Source of the DNA: Flavobacterium sp.
Lineage (GTDB): Bacteria > Bacteroidota > Bacteroidia > Flavobacteriales > Flavobacteriaceae
Reading direction: 5' to 3'
Assembly (NCBI RefSeq): GCF_004211145.1
Contig: NZ_SEBS01000004.1
Coordinates: 1 to 64,000 of the forward strand
Length of the DNA stretch: 64,000 bases
This document shows, piece after piece, positions 45,059-52,503 of the stretch (positions are counted from its first letter, which is position 1; every line of letters begins with the position of its first letter). The position numbers and the translations under genes are program-made. Under the pieces are notes generated by a model. That model did no database searches. It was not told where the DNA came from and saw nothing but the letters and a program-made list of their open reading frames with translations.

Positions 45059-46957
45059 TTAGTACGCTCTTGCGTCCTTTCCTTCATAGAAATTCATGAA
45101 GGCTTTGTTCACGACACGGTTACCTCCGGGCGTCGGGTAATCTCCTGTAAAGTACCAGTCCCCAAGGTTTTTAGGGCAAGCCTTATGGAGATTTTCTACG
45201 GTTTGGAAGATGATTTTTACCTCGGCGTTGATGTTGTCGGTGTGCAACATTTCGGCGATTTTGTCTGAAATCTCCTGATCGGTGAACGGCGCATACATAT
45301 CCACGACGTAATTCACGACTTCATGGTCGGGCAAATTCTCCTGCGCCTTGCATTTTTTGTAGACTTCATCGACGATGCCGTACAAATTGCGTTCTTTCAA
45401 TAGCTCGATCGCGGCGCGAAAAGCTACCAATCCTTCGAGTTTTGCCATGTCTATACCGTAACAATCAGGGTAACGGATTTGAGGCGCCGACGACACGATC
45501 ACGATCTTCTTCGGCTTCAATCGGTCGAGCATTTTAATGATGCTCATCTTAAGCGTTGTCCCACGAACGATACTGTCGTCGATGATGACAAGGTTGTCGG
45601 TAGGTTTCACGACGCCGTACGTGACATCATATACGTGCGCGACCAGATCATCGCGGCTGCTGTCTTCAGTAATGAACGTGCGAAGCTTTGCATCTTTGAT
45701 CGCTATTTTTTCCATTCGGATTTTTACCGACAGCAATTCGGCCAATGTCTCCTCGGTCAGCGTGTTGCGGTGATCGAGAATATGTTGGTTCTTACGTTGG
45801 TTCAGGAAATCGCGAGCGGCTTCGGTGAGCCCGAAGAACGACGTTTCGGCCGTATTCGGGATATAGGAAAAAACGGTGTTATCGGTATCTTTGTCGATCG
45901 CTTCGAGAACCTGCGGCAAAACCAGTCGGCCCAATTCCTTGCGTTCGTTGTAGATTTCGGCATCGCTCCCGCGCGAAAAATAAATGCGTTCGAATGAACA
46001 CGCTTTGTCGACGGTTCTCGGAATGATTTCCTGTTCCGACACGGTTCCGTTTTTCTTGATGATAAGCGCGTGTCCCGGAGTAAGTTCCCTTACGTTCTCG
46101 AAATCGACGTTGAAAACCGTTTGGATTACCGGACGTTCCGATGCCACGACCACGACCTCATCGTCCTCATAAAAATACGCCGGGCGAATTCCCGCCGGAT
46201 CGCGGAACACGAATGCATCGCCATGACCGAACAGACCAGCCATCGCATAACCGCCATCCCAGCCTTTTGAAGCGCGTTTCAGGATGCGTTGTACATTGAG
46301 TTTATCGGCGATAACGGGTGAAGCCTCGCGCTTCGACAAACCTGCTTCCTTACATTCCTGATATAGATCATCGACCTCATCGTCCAAAAAGTGTCCGATT
46401 TTTTCCATTACGGTCACGGTGTCGGCCATTTCCTTAGGGTGTTGCCCGAGCTCGATCAAACTGTTGAACAATTGCGTGACGTTCGTGAGGTTGAAATTTC
46501 CGGCGACGATAAGATTTCTATGCATCCAGTTGTTCTGGCGCAAGAACGGATGAACACTTTCTATGCTGTTTTTTCCGAAGGTTCCGTATCGCACGTGACC
46601 CAGGAAAACTTCGCCCACATAAGGAACGTTTCGTTTGAGTAGGTCGATGTCGTCGTTATATTCGGGATGATTCGTCATCTCGTCGTTGATGCGGCCATTG
46701 ATCTGGGCAAAAACGTCCTGGATCGGCTGCTGATCGTTCGAACGCACGCGGCTGATATAACGTTCCCCAGGCTGCAAATCGAGTTTGATGCTCGCGAAAC
46801 CGGCGCCGTCCTGACCGCGGTTGTGCTGCTTTTCCATGAGCAGATACATTTTTTGTATGCCGTAAAAAGCCGAACCGTATTTCTCCTTGTAGAAGTCAAG
46901 CGGTTTTTTCAATCTAAGGAACGCGATGCCGCATTCGTGGGTGAGTTTGTCGCTCAT
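45059..46957 (-). CDS. Amidophosphoribosyltransferase-like protein (PurF family, long form)
   Basis: PurF joins the amide of glutamine to PRPP in the first step of purine synthesis. The glutaminase half starts MSDKLTHECGIAF, with the catalytic Cys at position 9 after a short leader to be removed, and contains EKQHNRGQDGAG and LGHVRYGTFG. The transferase half holds the PRPP loop VIIDDSIVRGTT near 465 and ASAPQIRYPDCYGID-like text (SSAPQIRYPDCYGID). With 632 residues it is over 100 longer than typical PurF (about 470-510); the extra parts are in the glutaminase half around 90-130 and 180-230 and at the C-terminus. It may be the working PurF or a Bacteroidota paralogue. The repeats at 46977-47084 precede it. 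Confidence 0.88.
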   Translation of the reverse strand: MSDKLTHECGIAFLRLKKPLDFYKEKYGSAFYGIQKMYLLMEKQHNRGQDGAGFASIKLDLQPGERYISRVRSNDQQPIQDVFAQINGRINDEMTNHPEYNDDIDLLKRNVPYVGEVFLGHVRYGTFGKNSIESVHPFLRQNNWMHRNLIVAGNFNLTNVTQLFNSLIELGQHPKEMADTVTVMEKIGHFLDDEVDDLYQECKEAGLSKREASPVIADKLNVQRILKRASKGWDGGYAMAGLFGHGDAFVFRDPAGIRPAYFYEDDEVVVVASERPVIQTVFNVDFENVRELTPGHALIIKKNGTVSEQEIIPRTVDKACSFERIYFSRGSDAEIYNERKELGRLVLPQVLEAIDKDTDNTVFSYIPNTAETSFFGLTEAARDFLNQRKNQHILDHRNTLTEETLAELLSVKIRMEKIAIKDAKLRTFITEDSSRDDLVAHVYDVTYGVVKPTDNLVIIDDSIVRGTTLKMSIIKMLDRLKPKKIVIVSSAPQIRYPDCYGIDMAKLEGLVAFRAAIELLKERNLYGIVDEVYKKCKAQENLPDHEVVNYVVDMYAPFTDQEISDKIAEMLHTDNINAEVKIIFQTVENLHKACPKNLGDWYFTGDYPTPGGNRVVNKAFMNFYEGKDARAY

Positions 46958-46976
46958 TTTAGTTGTTGTGTTTTTT

Positions 46977-47084
46977 GACTAATGACCAAAGACTAATGAC
47001 GAAGGACTAATTCAAGGTCTTGAAAAACCTGTATCTGAAACCATTGTCGTATGTCCTTAGTCTTTCGTCATTTGTCTTTCGTCT
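46977..47084. repeat. Inverted arms of reiterated 7-base words between the PfkB kinase and purF-like genes
   Basis: The left arm (46977-47010) consists of units such as gactaat, gaccaaa, gactaat, gacgaag. The right arm (47045-47084) is an imperfect inverted copy (gtctttc, gtcattt, gtctttc); I counted 25 identical positions of 34. The spacer is about 34 bases. Confidence 0.8.
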
Positions 47085-47094
47085 AAATATTCCC

Positions 47095-47126
47095 AATCAA
47101 AAACGCCCCGAATTTTCGAGGCGTAG
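47095..47126 (-). terminator. Terminator after the PfkB-family kinase
   Basis: ACGCC (47103-47107) and GGCGT (47120-47124), with inner CCGAA/TTCGA pairing, form the hairpin, followed on the minus strand by TTTTTGATT. It is nearly the same hairpin as the ompA terminator. Confidence 0.75.
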
Positions 47127-47132
47127 TTATTC

Positions 47133-48059
47133 TTATTGTAATGCGATGTCAAACTGCGTAAGCGCCCTAAACTGTTTAAGGCGTGCGATGACCTCGTCTT
47201 TTTCAAGCGATTCCATTCGCTCGGTTCCGAATTTTTCAACGCAGAACGATGCGAGGTTCGAACCATATATGATCGCGTTCTTCATGTTGTCGAACGAGAT
47301 ATTTTCGCTTTGCGCGAGGTAACCTGAGAAACCTCCGGCGAACGTGTCGCCTGCTCCCGTCGGATCGAACACTTCCTCAAGCGGCAATGCCGGAGCGAAG
47401 AAAACGTCTTTGCCTTGGAAAATCAACGCGCCGTGTTCGCCTTTTTTGATAACTACATATTTCGGGCCCATCGTATGGATCTTTGCGGCGGCCTTCACAA
47501 GCGAATATTCGCCCGAGAGTTGACGCGCTTCCTCGTCGTTGATCGTAATCACATCGACGCGTTTGATCACTTCGAGCAATTCAGGTAACGCGCAATCCAT
47601 CCAGAAATTCATGGTGTCGAGCACGACGAGTTTCGGGTTGGTCGTCATTTGGTCGAGGACGCTTGTTTGGACGAGCGGATGCAAATTTCCGAGCATCACG
47701 ACTTCAGCGTCTTTAAAATCTTCAGGAACTTTTGGTTGGAAGTCGGCCAGAACGTTGAGCTCGGTCACCAAAGTGTCGCGGGAATTCAAGTCGTTGTGGT
47801 ATTTTCCGGCCCAAAAGAATGTCTTTCCGCCTTTTACGATCTCGATTGCCGAAATGTCGATATCGCGAGCCGTAAGCAAGTCAAGATGTTCCTGCGGAAA
47901 ATCCTCGCCCACAACTGATACGATCGCTGATTTGACATTGAAAAATGAGGCTGAAAGGCCAATGTAAGTTGCTGCTCCGCCAAGAATCTTATCGGTTTTC
48001 CCGAACGGGGTCTCGATTGCGTCGAACGCTACGGTGCCGACAATAAGTAGTTTGTTCAT
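47133..48059 (-). CDS. PfkB-family carbohydrate/nucleoside kinase
   Basis: The 308-residue ribokinase-family enzyme has the N-terminal pattern LLIVGTVAFDAIETP, GGAATYIGLSASFF near residue 30, and the C-terminal signature DPTGAGDTFAGGFSGYLAQ (about 240-258) with the catalytic Asp. Related proteins phosphorylate ribose, adenosine, fructose or similar compounds with ATP. The sugar is not determined by the motifs. It has a full-consensus promoter and a terminator, so it is monocistronic, although it follows purN and rnhA on the same strand. Confidence 0.9.
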   Translation of the reverse strand: MNKLLIVGTVAFDAIETPFGKTDKILGGAATYIGLSASFFNVKSAIVSVVGEDFPQEHLDLLTARDIDISAIEIVKGGKTFFWAGKYHNDLNSRDTLVTELNVLADFQPKVPEDFKDAEVVMLGNLHPLVQTSVLDQMTTNPKLVVLDTMNFWMDCALPELLEVIKRVDVITINDEEARQLSGEYSLVKAAAKIHTMGPKYVVIKKGEHGALIFQGKDVFFAPALPLEEVFDPTGAGDTFAGGFSGYLAQSENISFDNMKNAIIYGSNLASFCVEKFGTERMESLEKDEVIARLKQFRALTQFDIALQ

Positions 48060-48080
48060 TCAGTGTTTCAATTGAAGGCG

Positions 48081-48111
48081 CAAAGATACTTTATAATGGA
48101 TAAAGTTGCAA
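48081..48111 (-). promoter_or_regulatory. Promoter of the PfkB-family kinase
   Basis: On the minus strand TTG (48111-48109) is followed after 20 bases by TATCTTTG (48088-48081), a full match to TTG-N17-23-TAnnTTTG. It lies about 22 bases before the start codon. Confidence 0.75.
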
Positions 48112-48183
48112 CGGATGTCCGTGGTAAAGTTTTGTGAAAATAAGGTATTGACGTTAAGTGCCTTGCGCTCGATTTTAGGGAGT

Positions 48184-48226
48184 TTCGCAGACCTAACAGG
48201 TTTTGGAAACCTGTTAGGTCTAGCGA
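48184..48226. repeat. Near-perfect 20-bp hairpin between rnhA and the PfkB kinase
   Basis: AGACCTAACAGGTTT (48189-48203) and AAACCTGTTAGGTCT (48207-48221) are exact inverted copies around TGG. TTCGC and GCGAA extend the stem after a one-base bulge. There is no T-run directly after it on either strand, so it is not a classical terminator. Confidence 0.9.
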
Positions 48227-48275
48227 AGGTAATTTTCCCTTCAATGCCGCGACTACATTTTTTATGTCTTTATTG

Positions 48276-48752
48276 TTAAAGAAGTTTCTTTTCCTCACGC
48301 TCATAAAAAGCATCGACATTGAGCCTGGGCAACTGCGACGCCATCACGGCCAATTCGTCACAGCGTTCGTTCTGCGGATGCGAATTATGCCCTTTCACCC
48401 ATTGGAACGCAACGGAGTGTTGCCTGTAGATCTTCAGGAAGCGCATCCATAAATCGGGATTTTTCTTACCTGTGAATCCTTTTTTCTCCCAGCCGAAGAC
48501 CCAGCCTTTCACGACCGAATCGATCACGTATTTCGAATCGGAAATGACCAAAACACTCGTCATCGGCTTTTTCAATTTTTCCAATCCGACGATTACCGCC
48601 AGTAATTCCATGCGATTGTTGGTCGTGAGTCTGAAACCTTCGAAGAATTCCTTTCGATAAGGTTGTCCGACGAGTTCCAAAATCACACCGTATCCGCCCG
48701 GACCGGGATTTCCTTTGGCGGCGCCGTCCGTATATAAGTGAACGTCGGCCAT
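48276..48752 (-). CDS. rnhA: Ribonuclease HI
   Basis: RNase HI cuts the RNA strand of RNA-DNA hybrids, such as R-loops and Okazaki primers. The 158 residues contain the four acidic catalytic positions: YTDGAAKGNPGPGG (Asp near 9), RMELLAVIVGL (Glu near 48), ISDSKYVIDS (Asp near 71) and NERCDELAVMAS (Asp near 133). The central WVKGHNSHPQNE segment is also typical. The start codon shares TGATG with the purN stop, so translation is coupled. A 20-bp hairpin lies just downstream. Confidence 0.95.
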   Translation of the reverse strand: MADVHLYTDGAAKGNPGPGGYGVILELVGQPYRKEFFEGFRLTTNNRMELLAVIVGLEKLKKPMTSVLVISDSKYVIDSVVKGWVFGWEKKGFTGKKNPDLWMRFLKIYRQHSVAFQWVKGHNSHPQNERCDELAVMASQLPRLNVDAFYEREEKKLL

Positions 48753-49315
48753 CAGGATTGCAGGAGTTTTTCAATGACAATTGGGAAATGTTCGTGTTCG
48801 AGGCGTTGTACTTTCGCCGCGATTTCCTCGGCCGACGTACAATCATCAACCGCAACTTTTTCCTGGAAGATGATCGCGCCTTCGTCGTAATGATCGTTCA
48901 CAAAATGGATTGAAATTCCGGTCTCGGAGTCTTTATTGGTAAGGATAGCGTTGTGGACGTTCATCCCGTACATGCCTTTGCCGCCATATTTGGGCAAGAG
49001 CGCAGGATGTATGTTTATCACCTTATTCGGGTAAGCGGCGATGATATCCGACGGAAACTTGAGCAAGAATCCCGCAAGCACGATCAAATCGGGACTGAAT
49101 TCGTTGACCTTTTCCAAGGCAGTTCCGTCCGACAAATCTCCTTTCGAAACCACGACTACGGGAACGTTTAAATTTTGCGCCTTCTGGACTACGCCGGCTT
49201 CCGCTTTATTGGTAAAGATCGCAACGACTTGTGCAACAGGATTTTTGCTGAAATAGCGAATGATGTTTTCAGCGTTCGATCCCGAGCCTGAGGCGAACAG
49301 CACGAGCTTTTTCAT
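48752..49315 (-). CDS. purN: Phosphoribosylglycinamide formyltransferase
   Basis: PurN transfers the formyl group of 10-formyl-THF to GAR, the third step of purine synthesis. The start at MKKLVLFASGSGSNAENII (49315) gives 187 residues; seven extra upstream codons are open but lack family features. The catalytic block INIHPALLPKYGGKGMYG (Asn and His) lies near residue 105, and the Asp in SIHFVNDHYDEGAII near 140. It overlaps rnhA by the TGATG junction and is divergent from acpP. Confidence 0.94.
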   Translation of the reverse strand: MKKLVLFASGSGSNAENIIRYFSKNPVAQVVAIFTNKAEAGVVQKAQNLNVPVVVVSKGDLSDGTALEKVNEFSPDLIVLAGFLLKFPSDIIAAYPNKVINIHPALLPKYGGKGMYGMNVHNAILTNKDSETGISIHFVNDHYDEGAIIFQEKVAVDDCTSAEEIAAKVQRLEHEHFPIVIEKLLQS

Positions 49316-49448
49316 GTGTATCGATTTGAAACGCAAAAAAACGCATAATTGCCGATATTAAATAAAATTACAGACCCTTTATGAAATTAATTTTTTAAAT
49401 TAGTCTTCACATTTACGAACCAAAACGTGGTAATACAATAAAGTTTTT

Positions 49449-49456
49449 TATTTTTG
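49449..49456 (+). promoter_or_regulatory. -7 element of the acpP promoter
   Basis: TATTTTTG fits TAnnTTTG and lies 30 bases before the acpP ATG, in an A+T-rich leader. The -33 region has GTGG rather than TTG at usual spacing. Confidence 0.55.
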
Positions 49457-49486
49457 CCAACAAATTAAAATTTAAAAAGAAAGATT

Positions 49487-49723
49487 ATGTCAGACATTGC
49501 ATCAAGAGTTAAAGCGATTATCGTAGACAAATTAGGCGTTGACGAAAATGAAGTCGTAGCAGAGGCAAGCTTCACCAACGATTTGGGAGCAGACTCCTTA
49601 GACACTGTTGAGCTTATCATGGAATTCGAAAAAGAATTTGACATCCAGATTCCGGACGACCAGGCTGAAAACATTGCTACTGTTGGCCAGGCGATTTCTT
49701 ACATCGAAGAAGCTAAAAAATAA
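49487..49723 (+). CDS. acpP: Acyl carrier protein
   Basis: The 78-residue acidic protein carries growing fatty acyl chains on a phosphopantetheine arm. The attachment Ser is in [10 protein letters not shown] (Ser37), with the standard four-helix pattern before and after ([25 protein letters not shown]). It is followed by fabF on the same strand, the usual pair. It has its own promoter and a downstream hairpin, and fabF has its own leader hairpin, so the two may be made in different amounts. Confidence 0.97.
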   Translation: MSDIASRVKAIIVDKLGVDENEVVAEASFTNDLGADSLDTVELIMEFEKEFDIQIPDDQAENIATVGQAISYIEEAKK

Positions 49724-49731
49724 TATATTCC

Positions 49732-49775
49732 AGCACCCGTATCCATTAGTGTTTGCGGGTGTTATTATTTTTTCA
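49732..49775 (+). terminator. Terminator after acpP
   Basis: CACCCG (49734-49739) and CGGGTG (49756-49761) pair, followed by TTATTATTTTTT. It is imperfect because the loop is long. Confidence 0.6.
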
Positions 49776-49820
49776 AAAACCTAAATTACCGATTGATTTT
49801 TCAATCATCAAAATACTACA

Positions 49821-49868
49821 TAATACCTGTGACTTTTTATGATCCTAGAACATAAAGCATAGGTATTA
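49821..49868 (+). promoter_or_regulatory. Leader hairpin upstream of fabF
   Basis: TAATACCT (49821-49828) and AGGTATTA (49861-49868) are exact inverted copies with 32 bases between. Inside, CTTTTTATG and CATAAAG can pair too. It ends 31 bases before the fabF start and could be an operator or an RNA structure. Confidence 0.5.
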
Positions 49869-49899
49869 TTTGTTTAAACAATAAAACAATACAGAATTT

Positions 49900-51153
49900 A
49901 TGGAGTTACGGCGCGTAGTGGTTACAGGTTTAGGTGCATTGACCCCGATTGGAAACAATATTCAGGAATACTGGGACGGGCTTATCAATGGCAAGCCTGG
50001 AGCGGCCCCAATCACTTATTTCGACACGACACATTTCAAGACGAAGTTTGCCTGCGAGGTGAAGAATTTCAACGTCGAAGATTTTATCGAACGCAAAGAG
50101 GCACGCAAAATGGACCGATACGCACAATACGCCGTCGTTTCATCTGAAGAAGCCGTCAAAGATGCCAATTTTGATTTCGAAACCCTCGACAAAGACCGCG
50201 TTGGTGTAATTTGGGGTTCGGGAATCGGAGGCCTTGAAACGTTCCAGCAGGAAGTCATGGAATTCGCCGCCGGCAACGGAACGCCAAAATTCAACCCATT
50301 TTTTATCCCGAAAATGATCGCCGACATCGCCGGTGGACATATTTCCATCAAATACGGTTTCCGCGGGCCGAACTTTACGACCGTTTCAGCCTGTGCATCA
50401 TCGACGAACGCTCTCATCGACGCTTTCAATTACATCCGATTGGGTCACGCCGACGTCATGGTAACCGGAGGTTCTGAAGCAGCGGTCACGATTGCCGGCA
50501 TGGGCGGATTCAATGCCATGCACGCGCTCTCGACACGCAATGACGATCCCGCGACGGCTTCACGCCCAATGGACAAAGACCGCGACGGTTTCGTTCTTGG
50601 CGAAGGTGCCGGCGCATTGATTTTAGAAGAACTCGACCACGCGATCGCACGTGGCGCGAAAATATACTGTGAAGTCGGAGGAGGCGGAATGAGTGCCGAC
50701 GCGCACCACATCACGGCGCCTCATCCTGAAGGTTTCGGAGCGAGGAACGTAATGTTCAGCTGTTTGCGCGACGCAGGTCTAAAGCCCGAAGACGTGGACG
50801 GAGTGAACATGCACGGAACATCGACACCGCTTGGCGACATCGCCGAATCGAAAGCCATAGAAGCCGTTTTTGGCGAGCATGCGTACACAATGAACCTGAA
50901 CTCGACAAAATCGATGACAGGCCACTTGCTCGGAGCTGCGGGAGCGATCGAAACCATCGCATCGATCCTGTCGATCAAATACGGAATCGTTCCACCAACG
51001 ATCAATCATTTCACTGACGACGAAAACATTAACCCACGTCTCAACTTCACGTTCAACAAAGCGCAAAAACGCGAGATGAAAGTGGTGATGAGCAACACAT
51101 TCGGGTTCGGAGGCCACAATGCCTGCGTGCTCGTGAAAAAATTCGAACAGTAA
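49900..51153 (+). CDS. fabF: Beta-ketoacyl-ACP synthase II
   Basis: FabF elongates acyl-ACP with malonyl-ACP. The 417 residues contain the Cys-His-His triad of the KAS I/II type: nucleophile Cys in TVSACASSTNAL (about 166), His in MHGTSTPLGD (about 306) and His in SMTGHLLGAAG (about 343). The N-terminus RRVVVTGLGALTPIGN and the length match FabF well. It follows acpP by about 175 bases and precedes rnc by three bases, so it is probably co-transcribed with rnc. Confidence 0.97.
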   Translation: MELRRVVVTGLGALTPIGNNIQEYWDGLINGKPGAAPITYFDTTHFKTKFACEVKNFNVEDFIERKEARKMDRYAQYAVVSSEEAVKDANFDFETLDKDRVGVIWGSGIGGLETFQQEVMEFAAGNGTPKFNPFFIPKMIADIAGGHISIKYGFRGPNFTTVSACASSTNALIDAFNYIRLGHADVMVTGGSEAAVTIAGMGGFNAMHALSTRNDDPATASRPMDKDRDGFVLGEGAGALILEELDHAIARGAKIYCEVGGGGMSADAHHITAPHPEGFGARNVMFSCLRDAGLKPEDVDGVNMHGTSTPLGDIAESKAIEAVFGEHAYTMNLNSTKSMTGHLLGAAGAIETIASILSIKYGIVPPTINHFTDDENINPRLNFTFNKAQKREMKVVMSNTFGFGGHNACVLVKKFEQ

Positions 51154-51156
51154 TCC

Positions 51157-51903
51157 TTGAAACGTTTTATCAAAAATATTTTTAAGAAAGATTCCCGTTC
51201 TCCAGAAGACGGGATTTTTTTTGATGCTATCACCTCGATACTCGGTTTCGAGCCCATAACCATTGCCTTTTACCAATATGCGTTCACGCACCGTTCCTCG
51301 AACAAGCACGACCAGAACGGAAATCCGATTAATTACGAACGTTTGGAATTTTTGGGCGATGCGATGCTGAGTTCGGTAATCGCGGCGCATTTGTTCAACG
51401 AAGTACCGTCAGGCGATGAAGGTTACCTGACCAAAATGCGCTCGAAAATCGTAAGCCGCGAGCATTTGAACGAACTCGGACGAGACTTGCACCTACTCGA
51501 TTTCATCGACAGTAAGATCGCGCCGGTTCATTTCGGCGAAAATGTCCACGGCAATATCTTCGAAGCTTTGGTCGGAGCGATCTATCTTGACCGAGGTTAC
51601 GCCTATTGCGAGATTTTCATCCAAAAACGCGTAATCGAACCATACGTCGACATTCCACGTCTCGAAGGAAAAGTGATCAGCTACAAGAGTTTGCTCATCG
51701 AATGGTGCCAAAAGGAAAAACTCAGCTTCCATTACGATGTTTTTGAAGACAACGGCATCGATGGCCAACGGCTCTACGGCGTAAAACTGAGCATCGGCGG
51801 AAAGGTAATCGCAAAAGCGCGCGCCACGTCCAAGAAGAAAGCCGAAGAAAAAGCGTCCCAACGCGCCTATTTTGCATTTCAGGAAAAAATTAACAAAAAA
51901 TAA
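51157..51903 (+). CDS. rnc: Ribonuclease III
   Basis: RNase III cuts double-stranded RNA in rRNA maturation. The gene uses a TTG start (51157), giving 248 residues; no ATG precedes the catalytic domain. The signature ERLEFLGDAMLSSVIAAHLF (catalytic Glu and Asp) lies near residue 62, followed by GNIFEALVGAIYLDRG near 130. A C-terminal double-strand-RNA-binding domain ends with GGKVIAKARATSKKKAEEKA. It sits three bases behind fabF, a pair seen in many Bacteroidota. Confidence 0.95.
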   Translation: MKRFIKNIFKKDSRSPEDGIFFDAITSILGFEPITIAFYQYAFTHRSSNKHDQNGNPINYERLEFLGDAMLSSVIAAHLFNEVPSGDEGYLTKMRSKIVSREHLNELGRDLHLLDFIDSKIAPVHFGENVHGNIFEALVGAIYLDRGYAYCEIFIQKRVIEPYVDIPRLEGKVISYKSLLIEWCQKEKLSFHYDVFEDNGIDGQRLYGVKLSIGGKVIAKARATSKKKAEEKASQRAYFAFQEKINKK

Positions 51904-52016
51904 ATCACATTCTCTAAAACTATATCGATTTCGTTGACAATTTAACGTTAACTTGAATCGATGCTTTTTTGATACTGCTTTATAAATGTTATCTTTACGG
52001 CTTACTTTGAAGCGGA

Positions 52017-52499
52017 ATGGCCACTCATAAACTGTATATCGACGAGTTTGACGAAATCGACTATCAACTCATCGCTATCCATACTTCGCTAGAAGATTAT
52101 CGCCTGGCCTTCTTCATTAATCAAAAATTCCCGGTGCTGCTCAGCAAAAACAACGACGAGATCCAGATTACGGCCAAGACAGGAAGCACGATGCTTTCGC
52201 GTTACAGTTTCGACGATTCCGAGAGTTGCTCGAGTTGGGATCTGCTGCAGAACAAAAGCGAAATCCATTCACAATCGACTTCCACAACGGGCGACCTTTT
52301 TTCAGGAACGAACCTAAAAGTTTCGACCAAAGCCTGGTTATTGCCCGAATTCAAGAAAGTCGACTATTTCCTAAAGCTGCAAAACAGCGAAGTTTCGGCC
52401 GAAAGCGTAACCGAATCGCTTCAGGAAATCGAACACATAACCCTTTCGTATCCAGTCGATACGAGCCGCATTAAATCGATAAATAATCTAATTTTTTAA
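52017..52499 (+). CDS. IPExxxVDY family protein
   Basis: The 160-residue protein belongs to a small family found in Bacteroidota and named after its motif, seen here as LPEFKKVDYFLKL (about residue 108). The N-terminus (YIDEFDEIDYQLIAIHTSLEDYRLAFFINQ, cited in part) is also typical. No reaction or structure-based role is known to me. It is placed between rnc and pyk, four bases before pyk, so it is probably translated with pyruvate kinase. The conserved position next to pyk suggests a housekeeping link, which is inference. Confidence 0.88.
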   Translation: MATHKLYIDEFDEIDYQLIAIHTSLEDYRLAFFINQKFPVLLSKNNDEIQITAKTGSTMLSRYSFDDSESCSSWDLLQNKSEIHSQSTSTTGDLFSGTNLKVSTKAWLLPEFKKVDYFLKLQNSEVSAESVTESLQEIEHITLSYPVDTSRIKSINNLIF

Positions 52500-52503
52500 T
52501 AAA

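Noticed and set aside
48068..48319. 83-codon open frame on the minus strand
   Set aside because: It runs through the perfect hairpin and the PfkB-kinase promoter, overlaps the end of rnhA, and has no family-like features.
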